NCBI GenBank assembly: GCA_034766995.1
Contig: CM068314.1
Span: 17,479,201 to 17,543,200 of the forward strand
DNA from: Acanthacorydalis orientalis
Taxonomy: Eukaryota; Arthropoda; Insecta; Megaloptera; Corydalidae
Length of the DNA stretch: 64,000 nucleotides
Direction: 5' to 3'
The notes under the pieces are model-generated. The model did not search any database. It saw nothing but the letters and a program-made list of their open reading frames with translations, and was not told the DNA's origin. This document shows positions 1 through 11,399 of this stretch, in pieces; the stretch's first letter is position 1, and every line of letters starts with the position of its first letter. The position numbers and the translations under genes were made by a program.

Positions 1-1302
1 TTTCGTCCCTTGGATCTAAGTTTCTCTTTTTAACTAATAGTTTCGGCACGTATGTCATCTTAGTTCAATTTTAAAGGTATTCTCTAAAATCTAAAATCAT
101 ATGCGAGGAAGGTAGTAATGGAGAACAGAAACTCAAATGATCCTAAAGAACGAATTCGATTTTATTGTAAAAGACCGTTGTAAAACAACATAGTCGCCGT
201 TTACAAAACCCTGATTTATTTATAATACTTCAGACTATATTAAACAGTATTGTTAAAATATTCTTCGCACATGTACAGAGTGATATAAATGTACCCCAAC
301 ACTGAAAATGAAACATTTACAGAATAACAAATTCAATTCAACTTAAAATGTTCCTGCTTAGTAGCTGCTTTTTTGTTAATTTACGTTGTACGTTTATTAA
401 AAGGCGGGAAATCATTATTATGTCATGAAAGTGTGTACCTTTTTTTACTAACAATTGACTATTTGAAACTGTATTTAAGAAAAATAACTATCAAACGTAA
501 TTGAAACTACTCACAATTGCACAATTATAATAAAATGAACTGTACACCTTCGCAAAAATTTTGTTGAAATATATTTTTAATAGTTATGTAATTTCAAACG
601 ACTTGCTTGAAATGTATTAAGTATTCATTTGAAAAATAAAAAAAAAGAAAATAGTATGATGAATACATCAAAGTATATACAAGACTGACAAGAATTAATT
701 GTTCTAGTATTTAGAAAATATATTATTTTTCTTTAAACTTGCAATTTCAATCTGTAAATAAATATAAAAACCATTTATTTACATAAAAAAAATAAGATCG
801 TATAAAAATTAACTCATCAATGAAATATAAATATGCTATTTATTATCATTTCTATATTTCAACCGTATAATTATTTAAGCTTGGTCGATAATAGCCATTC
901 TACTATTGCTTTGTATTATTATCATCGAACTTATCGCACGGGAACGGATGTTAGTAATCTGTATTCATACCGGAAGGAAGATTGTGTCATGCGGGCCAAG
1001 GCCTTGAGCCCATCGCGCACCTCTCTGTCACTCCTACACTTTTTTCTAATATACGTAGTCGTTTTCACGTAGTATTTAGCAGGTGTGATTGAATGTGTGA
1101 TAATTTAAATTCGAATAATATACATATCGCGTATGAATTATTTTTTTTTAGAAAATATATATATTTTTCAGTTCAAGTGAATCATCTGCCAGTTGGCGTT
1201 TTAATGAAGAACAGGTGTGAGATTTTTAAATATTTTTCTAAAGTGTATCGCTAAATCTTGATTATTAAAACTTTATATGATTTTCTATGACACATAGAAA
1301 CC

Positions 1303-1304
<2 letters not shown>
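1..1304. other. AT-rich non-coding DNA
   Basis: No gene is supported here. The sequence is AT-rich with short homopolymer runs. The stretch around 900-1075 is somewhat less AT-rich and holds a short open plus frame with no recognisable domain, which I do not call as a gene. CpG dinucleotides are frequent for the base composition, arguing against a heavily methylated vertebrate-type genome. Confidence 0.6.

Positions 1305-1384
<80 letters not shown>
1305..1384. repeat. (TA)n microsatellite, about 40 copies
   Basis: An uninterrupted TA dinucleotide run of about 80 bases, one of the longest pure tracts in the window. Confidence 0.97.
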
Positions 1385-1387
<3 letters not shown>

Positions 1388-1788
1388 AATGAAAGAAAGA
1401 GATAATAAAAGAAATAAGTTAATTTGATATTTTGATTACAGTTAAAAAAGAATTGTTTTTCGATATGTCTAAGTGATTGAACCGAAATTGAAAGTTATTT
1501 ATAAAATGATATTTATAGCAGTAATTTAATATTCAATTAAATGTAACTTTTTATAAACTTGAATACATATTTATGTTTGTATGATAATATATCAAAAAAA
1601 TATCTCCAAGAAATAAATTCAGAGATATAAAAAGCATACTAAAAATATCAAAATTCATGGTCATATTAATAACGAAATATGAAAAATTGTAATCTAAGAA
1701 ACATACATGTATGTATGCTTATTTTCTTTGTTTTTTTTTATAATATTTGTATATGTGTTGGTAAATATAAAAAACCGAAAAAAACATT

Positions 1789-1908
1789 TTAATCAAGCCT
1801 TTCGTTGCCCTTATCTATATCGACTTTTAATTTATTCCCCACGGCCCTATCTGACCTATGTAGCTGGACAAAGCAGGTCCCACGGGCTGATCCTAAACCT
1901 TTGTAGAC
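1789..1908 (-). other. GC-richer island, exon-like open frame
   Basis: This island is close to half G+C, against about a quarter in its flanks. On the minus strand it reads as 39 codons followed by TAA, preceded directly by TTACAG, which could be a 3' splice site. The frame starts V-Y-K-G-L-G and ends N-E-R-L-D. I do not recognise the peptide, and there is no ATG. It could be a terminal exon, a transposon fragment or a conserved non-coding element. The shape is visible; coding function is not shown. Confidence 0.2.
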
Positions 1909-2265
1909 CTGTAATTTACAATCATAATTAATAACATAAAAGTTTCGTTGAGAATACTCAAGATTTTCAGTTTAAAGCATTAAATTAAATAAATTATCTT
2001 CATTGTATCTAAAAATAAATAAAAGAAACATTAATTAACTAAAAATGTTAATTACAAGTAACATAATACACGTACCATTATACCTGTAAATATTTAAGGT
2101 TATTTTAAAGAACGTATCTTTATTTTTTAATTACTTATCTTATACTTTTAAAAGATAATATAATGGAGTAATATTTTATTTTTTAATTAGTCTTGATAAT
2201 AATATAAATCAGTATTTTTGATGTTTTTAACCATTTGAAATAGTTTTGTAACAAACAAATAAATA

Positions 2266-2308
<43 letters not shown>

Positions 2309-3230
2309 GTAAAAAAAAAACATGTTGATATAAATTTTATAAAATTGTTAAATGAATAATTAAAATTATATGCTTTTACATATCTATTCTGAACACTAAA
2401 TTACCCAAGAAAGGTCTCATTTTTATACAGTAAACGTTCGTATTTTAAAGTTCATATTATGCAAATTTATTAAAATTTATATTGTGAAAAGGTTAAGGTT
2501 ACTCTGAATTAATAATTACATTATTTCGAATTTAGTTTGCGTTTTATATTGACTATTTTTACATTCATTTATTTTTCTTTTATATTTAACTACATATTTA
2601 TATATGTTTCAAGGTTAATTCTGTCAAATTCCTTATTGTTTTTAATGTAGAACATACGCCATTAGTTAATGAGAATTGTAATTCGTTAAGTGTTTTATAT
2701 CATACTACATCAGTCCGAAAAGTGTGTATACATTGTATTTCGAGATTTTTTCGAATAAATATTTTTTTTATTTTATATGAATTCCAGATTGTAAATATCG
2801 TAAATTTAAGAATTTGTATTAAACATACATTTTAATGTTATATAAATAGAGCGACATTTTTTTTCGTTAAACATATAAGAATTTTTAAACCATTTGTGGT
2901 ATACAAAATGTTTTTTTTATGTACGAGTATTTATACACCTGCAGATGTATTACAAATATTTTCACTATGTAATCATAGTTTTTAATGTACGCACATTTCT
3001 CTCTTTTAAATAATAATAATTACACTTGATATTCTTTTCAGTATGAATATTTATGAAGTCAGGTATTCATTTTCTTAATTAGAACATCTATAAACCTTAA
3101 ATGAATAAATATTCAAGTTGAAATTGTGGAGCGTTTTTGTAATATGTAAAATGTCTATTTATATTAATAAAATTGATGTAAGAAATATGTTTCTTAATAA
3201 GTATATATTTTTAGTATCTTCGTACTAACA
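1909..3230. other. AT-rich non-coding DNA
   Basis: No gene or recognisable element apart from the TA tract at 2271-2306. A+T exceeds three quarters through most of the stretch. Confidence 0.6.
2271..2306. repeat. (TA)n microsatellite, about 18 copies
   Basis: A pure TA run preceded by a short AAAT repeat (caaataaataaataa). Confidence 0.95.
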
Positions 3231-3231
3231 A

Positions 3232-3269
3232 TATAATTCTTTCGCAAATTCATTTGTGAAAGAATTATA
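3232..3269. repeat. Near-perfect hairpin, 17-bp stem, 4-base loop
   Basis: The arms at 3232-3248 and 3253-3269 are reverse complements except for one G:T pair, with loop TTCA. The hairpin lies at the left flank of the larger foldback. Its inner sequence AAATTCATTTGTGAAA recurs at 3531, suggesting the two copies are ends of one repeat unit. Confidence 0.8.
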
Positions 3270-3308
3270 CTGTTATAAATTGGCACTCTCCCCCCAAACT
3301 ATAAAAAA

Positions 3309-3503
3309 ATCATTTTCTGATCAAGTGTTCAATAATTGATTATTGATTATTTTTGATTATTGCTTATAGGCATTTCAATGGCGATGTTATCATTCTTAGA
3401 GCATTAAAATACAGATTTTTTCTGATGATGAAATAGCATCTCCATTCAAAAATGGAACAAAAATGATTAATTATCAATTATTCAACATTTTTGATTAGAA
3501 ATA
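3309..3503. mobile_element. Imperfect foldback (long inverted repeat), MITE-like
   Basis: The left arm (about 3309-3395) and right arm (about 3423-3503) are imperfect reverse complements with an unpaired centre near 3396-3422. The best block pairs CAATAATTGAT at about 3330-3340 with ATCAATTATT at 3474-3483, and both arms continue outward and inward with scattered mismatches and small gaps. Short hairpins sharing a 16-base word flank it at 3232-3269 and 3531-3554. There is no coding capacity. A degenerate miniature inverted-repeat element is likeliest; a long hairpin transcript is the alternative. Confidence 0.5.
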
Positions 3504-3530
3504 TTCTTTGTGTTTAGTGAGATGAGCAAA

Positions 3531-3554
3531 AAATTCATTTGTGAAAATGAATTT
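3531..3554. repeat. Small hairpin, 9-bp stem
   Basis: AAATTCATT and AATGAATTT flank the loop TGTGAA. It shares AAATTCATTTGTGAAA with the hairpin at 3232-3269, on the far side of the foldback. Confidence 0.6.
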
Positions 3555-3559
3555 GGTCA

Positions 3560-4215
3560 CAATGCTGTAACTAAATAATATAATACTTATTTGCAACTAG
3601 TAACATCTATATGTTATTTATTGGTTAAACAAATATCTGAAAATTTAACATAGTTAAAAGTTGGTATGTTCTTCTTAGTAAATGTACATTAAATGTATTT
3701 GTCTAGCTAAATATAAAACTGAATTTAATTCAAAAAAGAAATTAACTTTCTATAATGAGAATGTCTATACTCTTAAAAAGTTCTGATTAAAATACTGAAA
3801 TTTATTTTCCTGAAAGTAAAAAAGTAAGCATTTATTATATGAAAACTTAATGTACTTTTGGGATAATAATATATTTGCATTCAAAGAGATGACTTTTCAT
3901 AAACTGAACTCAGTTTTTTCGATACTCCTACCTTAAATAAAGACCTTTAAATACACGGATATTTATTTTAAACATTAATAATCTTTTTATCTGATATGTA
4001 CTTTCGTTTATGTGTGTTTAAAAATAGTTATAATCGTATTCAAATTACCTAACCATAACTGTAAATGTCACAAATAGAAAACCACTATTGTTAAATGCAT
4101 TCACAATTATTGTTCAAATCATACCTGTTATTAATCAGCTTACAATTCTCTATTGTAAATAACAATGTTAACAATAAATGGATTTTATATTTCTTTATGA
4201 ATGTAAACATTTGTC
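3560..4215. other. AT-rich non-coding DNA
   Basis: Nothing recognisable: no repeat tract, no open frame of interest. Confidence 0.6.
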
Positions 4216-4440
4216 GAATTTTAATTCGTAACAAAGTTACTGTTTACATATAAAGGGCACTCAACTTGATCTTTGTGTACCACAACATATTCCCTTGCCC
4301 ACTTCACCTCATCTATCCTTGCATCCCACACCTGGCTGACGAGATCTGCTTGCTGCACGCACACAGACACATACTCATGCACACACAAAATACGTAAATA
4401 CGCACATACACTACTCACACCTCACGCCTAGGCCGTTCCA
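4216..4440 (-). other. GC-richer island, exon-like open frame
   Basis: An island of higher G+C in AT-rich flanks. On the minus strand one frame stays open for about 65 codons to TAA near 4221, with a protein-like middle (D-L-V-S-Q-V-W-D-A-R-I-D-E-V-K-W-A-R-E-Y). The upstream part is TG-rich and ends in GTGCAG, which could be a polypyrimidine tract and 3' splice site. A good donor-like GAG/GTGAAG lies inside. I recognise no family. An exon or a conserved non-coding element are both possible. Confidence 0.2.
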
Positions 4441-5820
4441 CCGGAAAATGTAGCACATTATTCACTTGACACGTCCGTTGTAATTTACCTACAAACATAC
4501 TCGACATTGCGCACTGTTGATTTTACTAATTTAAATATATGAAAAAAATGTTGTGTAAATATTTCACTTTGCCGTGTTTTCATTTTTTCATTTTATTTTT
4601 GGGTCTATGACCCCGTTTTTATTTGCCCTCATTTTCACGATAAAATATGTTTCCATATGTACACAAAATAGATATATAAATGCAAAAATATATGTTGTTT
4701 GTCATCGTAATTACAATAGTTTGAAAATATATTTTTTTTTTCTTTAAAAAATCGTGTAATCATATTCATTTTTAAAAATATATATATAGATACTAACCAG
4801 TAAATTATCATTTACAGTTGAAAATGTATTTAAAAGGTTTACCGTTAATAAGCTTATTAATAGCTATTTAGTTAGCTAGTTTCTTACTTAATTTATCACT
4901 CAAATTTCGGCAGTATTTATTTGTAATTACACAATTTATATTATATTCCAGATGTCAGTGTACAGAGCAATTAATTATACTTGTTCATAAAACAGTTTTA
5001 AATATAATTTCATGTACTGTTATAAATAATTAAGTAACTAATATTGTGTGGTTAGTAATAAATTTCATTTTTGTGTTTATCAGTATTCAGTTTTAATTAG
5101 TTTTTCTAAAAAATATTAAAATTTGAAAGAAAACAAGTACTTATAAATGAACTATTCAAAACACTACTTGTAATAAATATTAATGCCAGCCGTAAAGATT
5201 ATTTATTATAAAAAAAATTAAATAACTTCTTTTTTATCAAAGAACAAGTAATTGAAAAATTGTAAAATAATTTATCTCTGAAGAAATAAGTTTTTAACAT
5301 AAATGTTATTTACGTGGGTTTTTGTATTTAAAATTAAAACACTAAAATATGTTTTTAATTGAAAACAGTCAAATGAAATTCTTTTTATAAATAATTGCTA
5401 AATTTATATTTAATTAGTTATATAAAAAAGAAACACTGTCTCTTACGAATGGAAAATTGTTTTTTTTTTCAAGAAACAGCTTTTAATTAACGTTAATTGA
5501 AATAGAAGCTGTGTGTAAATTATTTTAAACAATCAACTGAAAGTATATTCTAAAGCTTTATTTTTCCGTATGATATTAAAATTTATTTTCTGTGTTACAT
5601 ATTGTAGCAAATAAAAGAAATTATTAGATATTTTCTGTATATTAAGTAATAAAACGTACGTTAAAAATGGTAGTAAAAAGCGAATTGCAACATTGTTAAC
5701 CATATGTATTATTTATTACAAAAATGAAGCTATGGAATGTTTGTAAAAGCAATTTTACTTTTATTAAAATTTTATAATTTTAAATCAGATTGAATTCCTA
5801 GTTTTATTGTTATTAATACA
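4441..5820. other. AT-rich non-coding DNA
   Basis: No gene or element recognised. Many poly-A and poly-T runs of 6-10 bases. Confidence 0.6.
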
Positions 5821-5829
5821 AACACAGAC

Positions 5830-5882
<53 letters not shown>
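5830..5882. repeat. Compound (TG)n(TA)n microsatellite
   Basis: About four TG units followed by about 22 TA units. It ends about ten bases before the mariner terminal repeat. Confidence 0.95.
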
Positions 5883-5887
<5 letters not shown>

Positions 5888-5892
5888 ATGTA

Positions 5893-6090
5893 TTAGGTAT
5901 ATAAATAAATTCGGTACCTTTTTATAGAAAGTTAATATTAACGGAAAAAATGAAATACATTTCAATCATCAAATGATCCGCTTTTTTGTATAACTTTGCT
6001 CCATCTATCGGGTATCTTACGAATCTCTTGTCGAAAAAGAATGTCGGTTTTGAGTCGATGAAGTCGTAATGCATTTTCGGACCTCTTTCA
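5893..6090 (-). mobile_element. Mariner transposon fossil: transposase C-terminus and terminal repeat
   Basis: A decayed end of a mariner-family DNA transposon, coding on the minus strand. A TA target dinucleotide (5891-5892) is followed by the end TTAGGTATATAAATAAATTC. Upstream of it on the minus strand, 5962-6033 translates to a short tail with I-R-K-I-P-D-R-W-S-K-V-I and then TGA, matching the family's conserved C-terminal pattern [LI]-P-[DE]-R-W-x-K-V-[IV]. Just upstream, in the next frame (6040-6074), D-F-I-D-S-K-P-T-F-F corresponds to the preceding family segment (F-F-D-S-R-P), so a frameshift lies in the T-rich run near 6034-6045. The DDD catalytic domain and the other end are absent. 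The mellifera-type subfamily is my best guess. Confidence 0.75.
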
Positions 6091-6391
6091 CTGTTTTAGT
6101 ATTTTTTACATGTTTTATGCATGAAAACACCTTCCCCTAAAGCTGAACAAATCACTCCCACGATTTTGGAAGAATTTTTTCAACTGGAATAAGTATACTA
6201 TGCTTAATATGCTACTTTTAAGACGCCATCGTGTTCACTACTGTTTTGTGAGATTATTGCTTGGCTAAGAGGTATATAGTTTTTAAATGTTAAGATTGTC
6301 ACTTCAAAATCCGAAAACGATGAGAAAATATTTTATTTTAAAATAGAATTATGATTTATTCAATTTAAAGGCACTGAATTATTTTTTACAC

Positions 6392-6394
<3 letters not shown>
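6091..6394. other. Sequence upstream of the mariner tail, identity unclear
   Basis: This stretch lies where more transposase coding would be expected, but neither minus frame gives a convincing mariner motif. It may be highly decayed element sequence or unrelated flank. Confidence 0.35.

Positions 6395-6433
<39 letters not shown>
6395..6433. repeat. (TA)n microsatellite, about 19 copies
   Basis: A pure alternating AT run between unique flanks. Confidence 0.95.
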
Positions 6434-6434
<1 letters not shown>

Positions 6435-7050
6435 TTCCATTATACATGCATTTTTGTACACATGCATCCATTAATTGTTTTCTTTGCAAAGTTCGTATTT
6501 ATTCAACCTGTCTTAGAAGTATTTAAGTTTAAATGGGATATACGTAATCACTGAAATAAAAGTATTTGTAATTTTTTTTTTTGTAGATTTTGCATCTCAA
6601 GGTCATAAAATGTACGTAGTTAATGTATTTTTATTGCTCGTCGTATCCATAACAACAAGTTTTACACTTTTTTTTGTAAAGTTTATTCCATAATGACACT
6701 TTTACGATCTTATATAACGCTTCTGCTTCTCTGCGTAGAGCTTATTATAAAAGTTTTTCGTCTGGTTTATACATTGTCTAATTTAAGTAAACTTGTTAAA
6801 ATAAAATAAAAACAATTGTAAACGAAGAAGAACAATTATTTTCAAAACAAATGTAATTTCCATAAACGCTGTACGTGTGCTGTTTCTGTTGTAGTTGACA
6901 ATTTATAGCACTTGAAGTTTATTCCTTTGCTAGGAAATGTAATAATAAACGGCTTTTCCTTTCCCGTATAATTCACGTTGTGTACACTTTTGTGTTTTCT
7001 GTCAACGTTTATTATCAAAAACGTTATAATTAATAGTATTTCGCGATAAA
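6434..7050. other. AT-rich non-coding DNA
   Basis: No gene or repeat family recognised. Confidence 0.55.
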
Positions 7051-7059
7051 AGAGATTGT

Positions 7060-7215
7060 AAATTCGCGTCGTTGGGTCTAGAAAGCTTTCAGCATTCCCT
7101 TAATGACAATAAAACCAATGCATTAAGGAAATTAATGGTCGTACACCGTCACCACTAGGTTAAAAGGTTCTTGGTCAGGGGCTTTTAAAATAATTTTGTT
7201 CCGCTTTAATGTCCG
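7060..7215. promoter_or_regulatory. Candidate conserved non-coding island
   Basis: Higher G+C and complexity than the flanks, no open frame, and several TAAT-type homeodomain cores (for example CCCTTAATGAC and GAAATTAATGG). This is the appearance of an enhancer-like element, but conservation cannot be tested here. Confidence 0.25.
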
Positions 7216-7690
7216 GAAATGAATTAAATAATTCTCTTTTTTCGAGAAAACGTAGTAATGTTTCTGAAAATTATTGCAAATACTTCTCACACATGTTAAA
7301 GACTTAATTTCTGTGTTTTGTAGATTTATTCAGTTATGTTCACTAGCAGTTTTTAGACGAAAACACGTACAAGATAGTAAAAGTATTACAGCATATTTAA
7401 GTACGTCGTATAATAATAATAAATAATTGTAAATTTTCAACGTAAAACGCATTAGTAATGTTTTCTTTATTTGAATACGTTTTATGTAAAATCAAACAAG
7501 TACAATGCAAACATGATATTCATTTATACAAATAGCATATAACAGTGAAATGGTTTCCTTAAATTAATAACTACTATTGTTAACGATTCAAGTCAATGGT
7601 TGTTTATCATGCAACATTTTAAAACATGTATTTTGTGCTGTTCTGTAATTATTAACATTTTTTCCATATTTGTAAACTTTTCAAAGGTGG

Positions 7691-7713
7691 TGTATATATA
7701 TATATATATATAT
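7691..7713. repeat. (TA)n microsatellite
   Basis: About 11 TA units after GGTGG. Confidence 0.9.
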
Positions 7714-7815
7714 TAAACTTGAATTTTTTACTTGAATAAACAATGTCTAATTATTATTATTTATTCTCCCGTTAAATAAACCATATCATATCAAATAATG
7801 TTTCTCACTCTCTCC

Positions 7816-7818
<3 letters not shown>

Positions 7819-7868
<50 letters not shown>
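7819..7868. repeat. (TA)n microsatellite, about 25 copies
   Basis: A pure TA run following a CT-rich stretch (CACTCTCTCCCTG). Confidence 0.95.
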
Positions 7869-7873
<5 letters not shown>

Positions 7874-8329
7874 AATTTGTTGTTCATATAAAATATAAAA
7901 AAATCAAGGTTACGTGTGTAAAATAAATTAAATTTATAGAATAGAATTCAAATTAATAGATAAAAATCTGTATTTTAATTCTAAAACTGGTTAAACATGA
8001 AATAAATATATTTGAATATATTTAAAATGAAATTATATTTTATATTTTCGTTTTAGATTCAATTTGTTTTTTCCGTAATATTCTTTTATCATTTGTGCTA
8101 TAAAAATAAATGTAAAGTAACAAGTTTTTTTTTAAATCTCGTTCGTCGAACATTTCAATCTGTTGTAAAATAATTTTCAAAGAATGTGATAATAAAACTT
8201 GCAAGTATATATACACACGAAATTGTTTTAAACTTCGTTACAAAATCAATGTTGAAACTTGTCGAAAGTTTCCTTAATAGAATAGATTCCATCCATGCAA
8301 GATTTTGAACAAAACTTATTTAATATCTT

Positions 8330-8650
8330 CGAAGTCATTCAGGTGTGAATAATGTTAGCAGAGTTACAGGTCGTACGATTCACACATTCGCGAAGTCTTT
8401 TGTGAGATTGCATACATGCCTATAAGTCGCCTGTTTTCCTCTCTAAATTATGGCAATAATTTCAAAGTAAACAAACAGTCTGTAAAGTCTTTTCTTATTC
8501 GATCGAAGTTTATCTGCACTTAAAATTTTGTCCTCTTACACTCCGACTGTCATTACGCCATAGGATGCATTGTGTACGCTTGCATGGCCATGAAGTTGTT
8601 AACTCTTATTTTATAATCCGCTCCATAATCATCGAAACATCTAAATGTAT
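8330..8650. promoter_or_regulatory. Candidate conserved non-coding island
   Basis: About 300 bases of distinctly higher complexity and G+C with no sustained open frame on either strand. It includes TAATCC (K50 homeodomain type, Otd/Bicoid-like) near 8615 and CCATAATCAT near 8622. It fits a cis-regulatory element; conservation is untested. Confidence 0.3.
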
Positions 8651-9660
8651 ATTTGATAGATGAAAATATCTTAATCAGCTTATATTTCATTGTATCACAC
8701 TACGATTATAATCGTAAAACAATAGATTTTTTTTATTAGCATTAAAAGTGAAAGTGAAATAATTAATAATCGGAAATAAATAACATCTTTGAAAGAAAAA
8801 GTTGTTTTATATTCATTTTTACGTAATTAAAATCTGACATGCATATCTATACGTTTTATTAAGCTTTTGTCCCACAATCATTAATATATTTCTCTTAATT
8901 CCAGTACTTTCAACATATTATATTTCAGCATATTTGAATGAATTTACAAATATAATAATATTAAAATAAACTTTGTTATTTTCTTAGTAACTCAAATAAT
9001 TTCAAATATCAATGCTTATTCAATAAAAACGACTATTTTTTAAAGATACAATTTGATTTTATTTAAAAAAAACTAAATTCAATGAGAATAAATTATACTT
9101 GTCAATAATAATTCTATTTAAGTACTTAATAATGTATAGATATATGAATAAAACTGCCCACTATATTGTGTTGCTACCTTGCGAAGGAATAATTTATTGA
9201 TACTTAAATTAAATGGTTTATTGTTTTAAAACACTATAATTTATTTATAGAAATTAACATTGTGTACTGTCCTATAATTTAAAATAAGTTACACTACTTT
9301 TGAATATTCCATACTTGTTTGCTAGGAGTTTAATTTTGTAATTTTAGTTGTGATTAATTATTCTTGCTCTAGATATTTATAATATTATCATCGGCCTAAA
9401 GCAAAATTAGAATATTGTGTAAACACGAGCACGCACCTACATGTTCTCACACGCACAAACAGGTTAATATAGAAAATTTGCAATTCGAAACACTAATTAC
9501 TAGTCAATTTTATATAAATTTATGTTTAATACCTATCATAAGTTTTATATTTTTTGTTTATTTATAATTAGATAACAATTATTATAGAGTATAATATTTT
9601 GGACGGTTTAAATACATCAAAAAAAAATTAAACCTTGAAATCATATTCAATCTTTCATTT
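8651..9660. other. AT-rich non-coding DNA
   Basis: Nothing recognisable beyond short AT-rich simple sequence. Confidence 0.6.
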
Positions 9661-9665
9661 AATAT

Positions 9666-9704
9666 GTATATATATATATATATATATGTAGAGAGAGAGA
9701 GAGA
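9666..9704. repeat. Compound (TA)n-(GA)n microsatellite
   Basis: About 11 TA units, then GTA, then about seven GA units. Confidence 0.93.
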
Positions 9705-9968
9705 ATTTTACGAAATTCAATTTTAAAGTATTGAAATTTCACAGAATATTGCATAGCTTCTAAAAAAGAAGTGAAATTACTTTTTAAGCACGTATTGCTT
9801 CATACAGAAAGCAGAAAATGTTTTAAATTTTTTAGTTCACGCTCATATGCCTGAAAGATATATTTATAACATGTCTGAAATGTGTAAAAAATTCAATAAG
9901 AATAATATATCATTTAATTTTGTTTTTTAAATAAAATTTCAAAATAAAAAACTCAGTTACATATTTTA

Positions 9969-9982
9969 ATATATATATACTC

Positions 9983-10027
<45 letters not shown>

Positions 10028-10031
10028 CATA
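9969..10031. repeat. Interrupted (TA)n with TACA tail
   Basis: A short TA run, CTCGTG, a pure run of about 19 TA units, then TACATACATAC. Confidence 0.93.
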
Positions 10032-10374
10032 CTTTTTTTAAAAAAATGATTCCATGTTAAAATGTGAAAAACAGTCTTAAATACGTTGAATGAAAAACAA
10101 GTTCAGACAACACAAATGTTTTTTTAATTGGATTTTTATATGTGGATTCCTAATAAAATATTTTGTTTCATTAAAACTTTACAAAATAACAATATGCGAA
10201 TACAATTGAAAATAAAAAGTTTAATCGAAAAAAGCAATAACAACTTCATAACCAACCATACCAACAAATTTATTTAAATATGTATGTATGTGTTAGAATG
10301 TACATAAGTAATTTATAGTCCAAGTTACTGCTTTTAGAGAAGCAATAGTATGCCATTATTATTCAGTTTCTAAA

Positions 10375-10810
10375 ACCCCTCGCCGCTCCCACACGAACTG
10401 AGAACAAAACAATAGAGGTGCTCTCTTGTATACAATAGCATCCCCTGGTCCCCATGCACCCAACCCTAGACGTTTTCCTTCTTCACCTCATCGTCCTCTT
10501 CGCCTACCTCCTCGTCCAACTCTTCCTCCTCTTCCTCCATCCACAGCACACTGCTGCCATTTGAAGATCAATAAAGTATATCTATGTGTGTTCTATTCAA
10601 ATCGACTGATCAATAGACATGTCGAGCAGTTGAGTGCGGGTTGTAAGTATTGGAATGGGTCCGTGGGAATGAAAGTGGGTGGTACAAAGTTCGCGAGTTG
10701 GGTGTTCGCTGTATGCACAAGTTTGTGAGGACTGGGAGATGTGTTTGGGCAATGGGAATGTCTTGTATCCACTGTTGATGTAATAACAGAATGTTGTCCG
10801 GAACTCTCCA
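10375..10810. other. GC-richer island with strong strand asymmetry
   Basis: About 430 bases markedly richer in G+C than the surroundings. Its left part (10430-10560) is C- and pyrimidine-rich on the plus strand; its right part (10625-10800) is G-rich on the plus strand. Open frames run on both strands, including a 72-codon minus frame through 10593-10811. None matches a family I know. The asymmetry suggests old transcription or coding, or a conserved element. Confidence 0.3.
10466..10575 (-). other. Candidate terminal exon encoding an acidic tail
   Basis: On the minus strand, a frame from about 10575 to TAG at 10466-10468 reads through an ATG at 10540 into a 24-residue tail: M, six E, L-D-E-E-V-G-E-E-D-D-E-V-K-K-E-N-V. 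Acidic C-termini with a lysine-containing end occur in many chaperone-like and nuclear proteins. GGCAG at about 10555-10559 could be a 3' splice site. The alternative is a purine-rich repeat that happens to translate as E and D. No family is assigned. Confidence 0.2.
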
Positions 10811-11399
10811 TTACTTTGTGTATTATAAGATTTTTTTCGTTTTAGATTTTGCTTTTGATGACCTAATGATATTTAAATAAATTTATTTTAAAATGCGAAT
10901 ACATCGTATATTATTATCGAATTTTCTTTTGAATGATTTTGAATCCGTTTTTTAAATCGTAAATAAAATACTTAACGAATCTAATATTTTATTATAATTT
11001 AACCATTTGTTAAAACAATATTAAAATATATTTTAATTAATATTTATGTTTAATTTTAGTATTTTAAACGTATTCATATTTCTTTGAAATATCCTCATTA
11101 ATTTTTCTATTTAATAATAGTTTTAACCTTCAATATAAACATTTTCGTTGAAACATAATTTAATATCAAACGATTGTCAATAATATTAAATCAGAAATAA
11201 TAATTAAATAAGTAACAATAAAATAACAGAATGACAACAAATCGTTAAACCTAGTGGCTTACATTTTAATGTCCTGGAAACATGAATAAATATATATGCA
11301 TATACGATGTGTATACAATATCTAAATATATCCGAATGATTTATGCGAAGCATTCGTGACTGTGCAGTATCAAGTAAACATTTACGTTACGTTTGCTAG

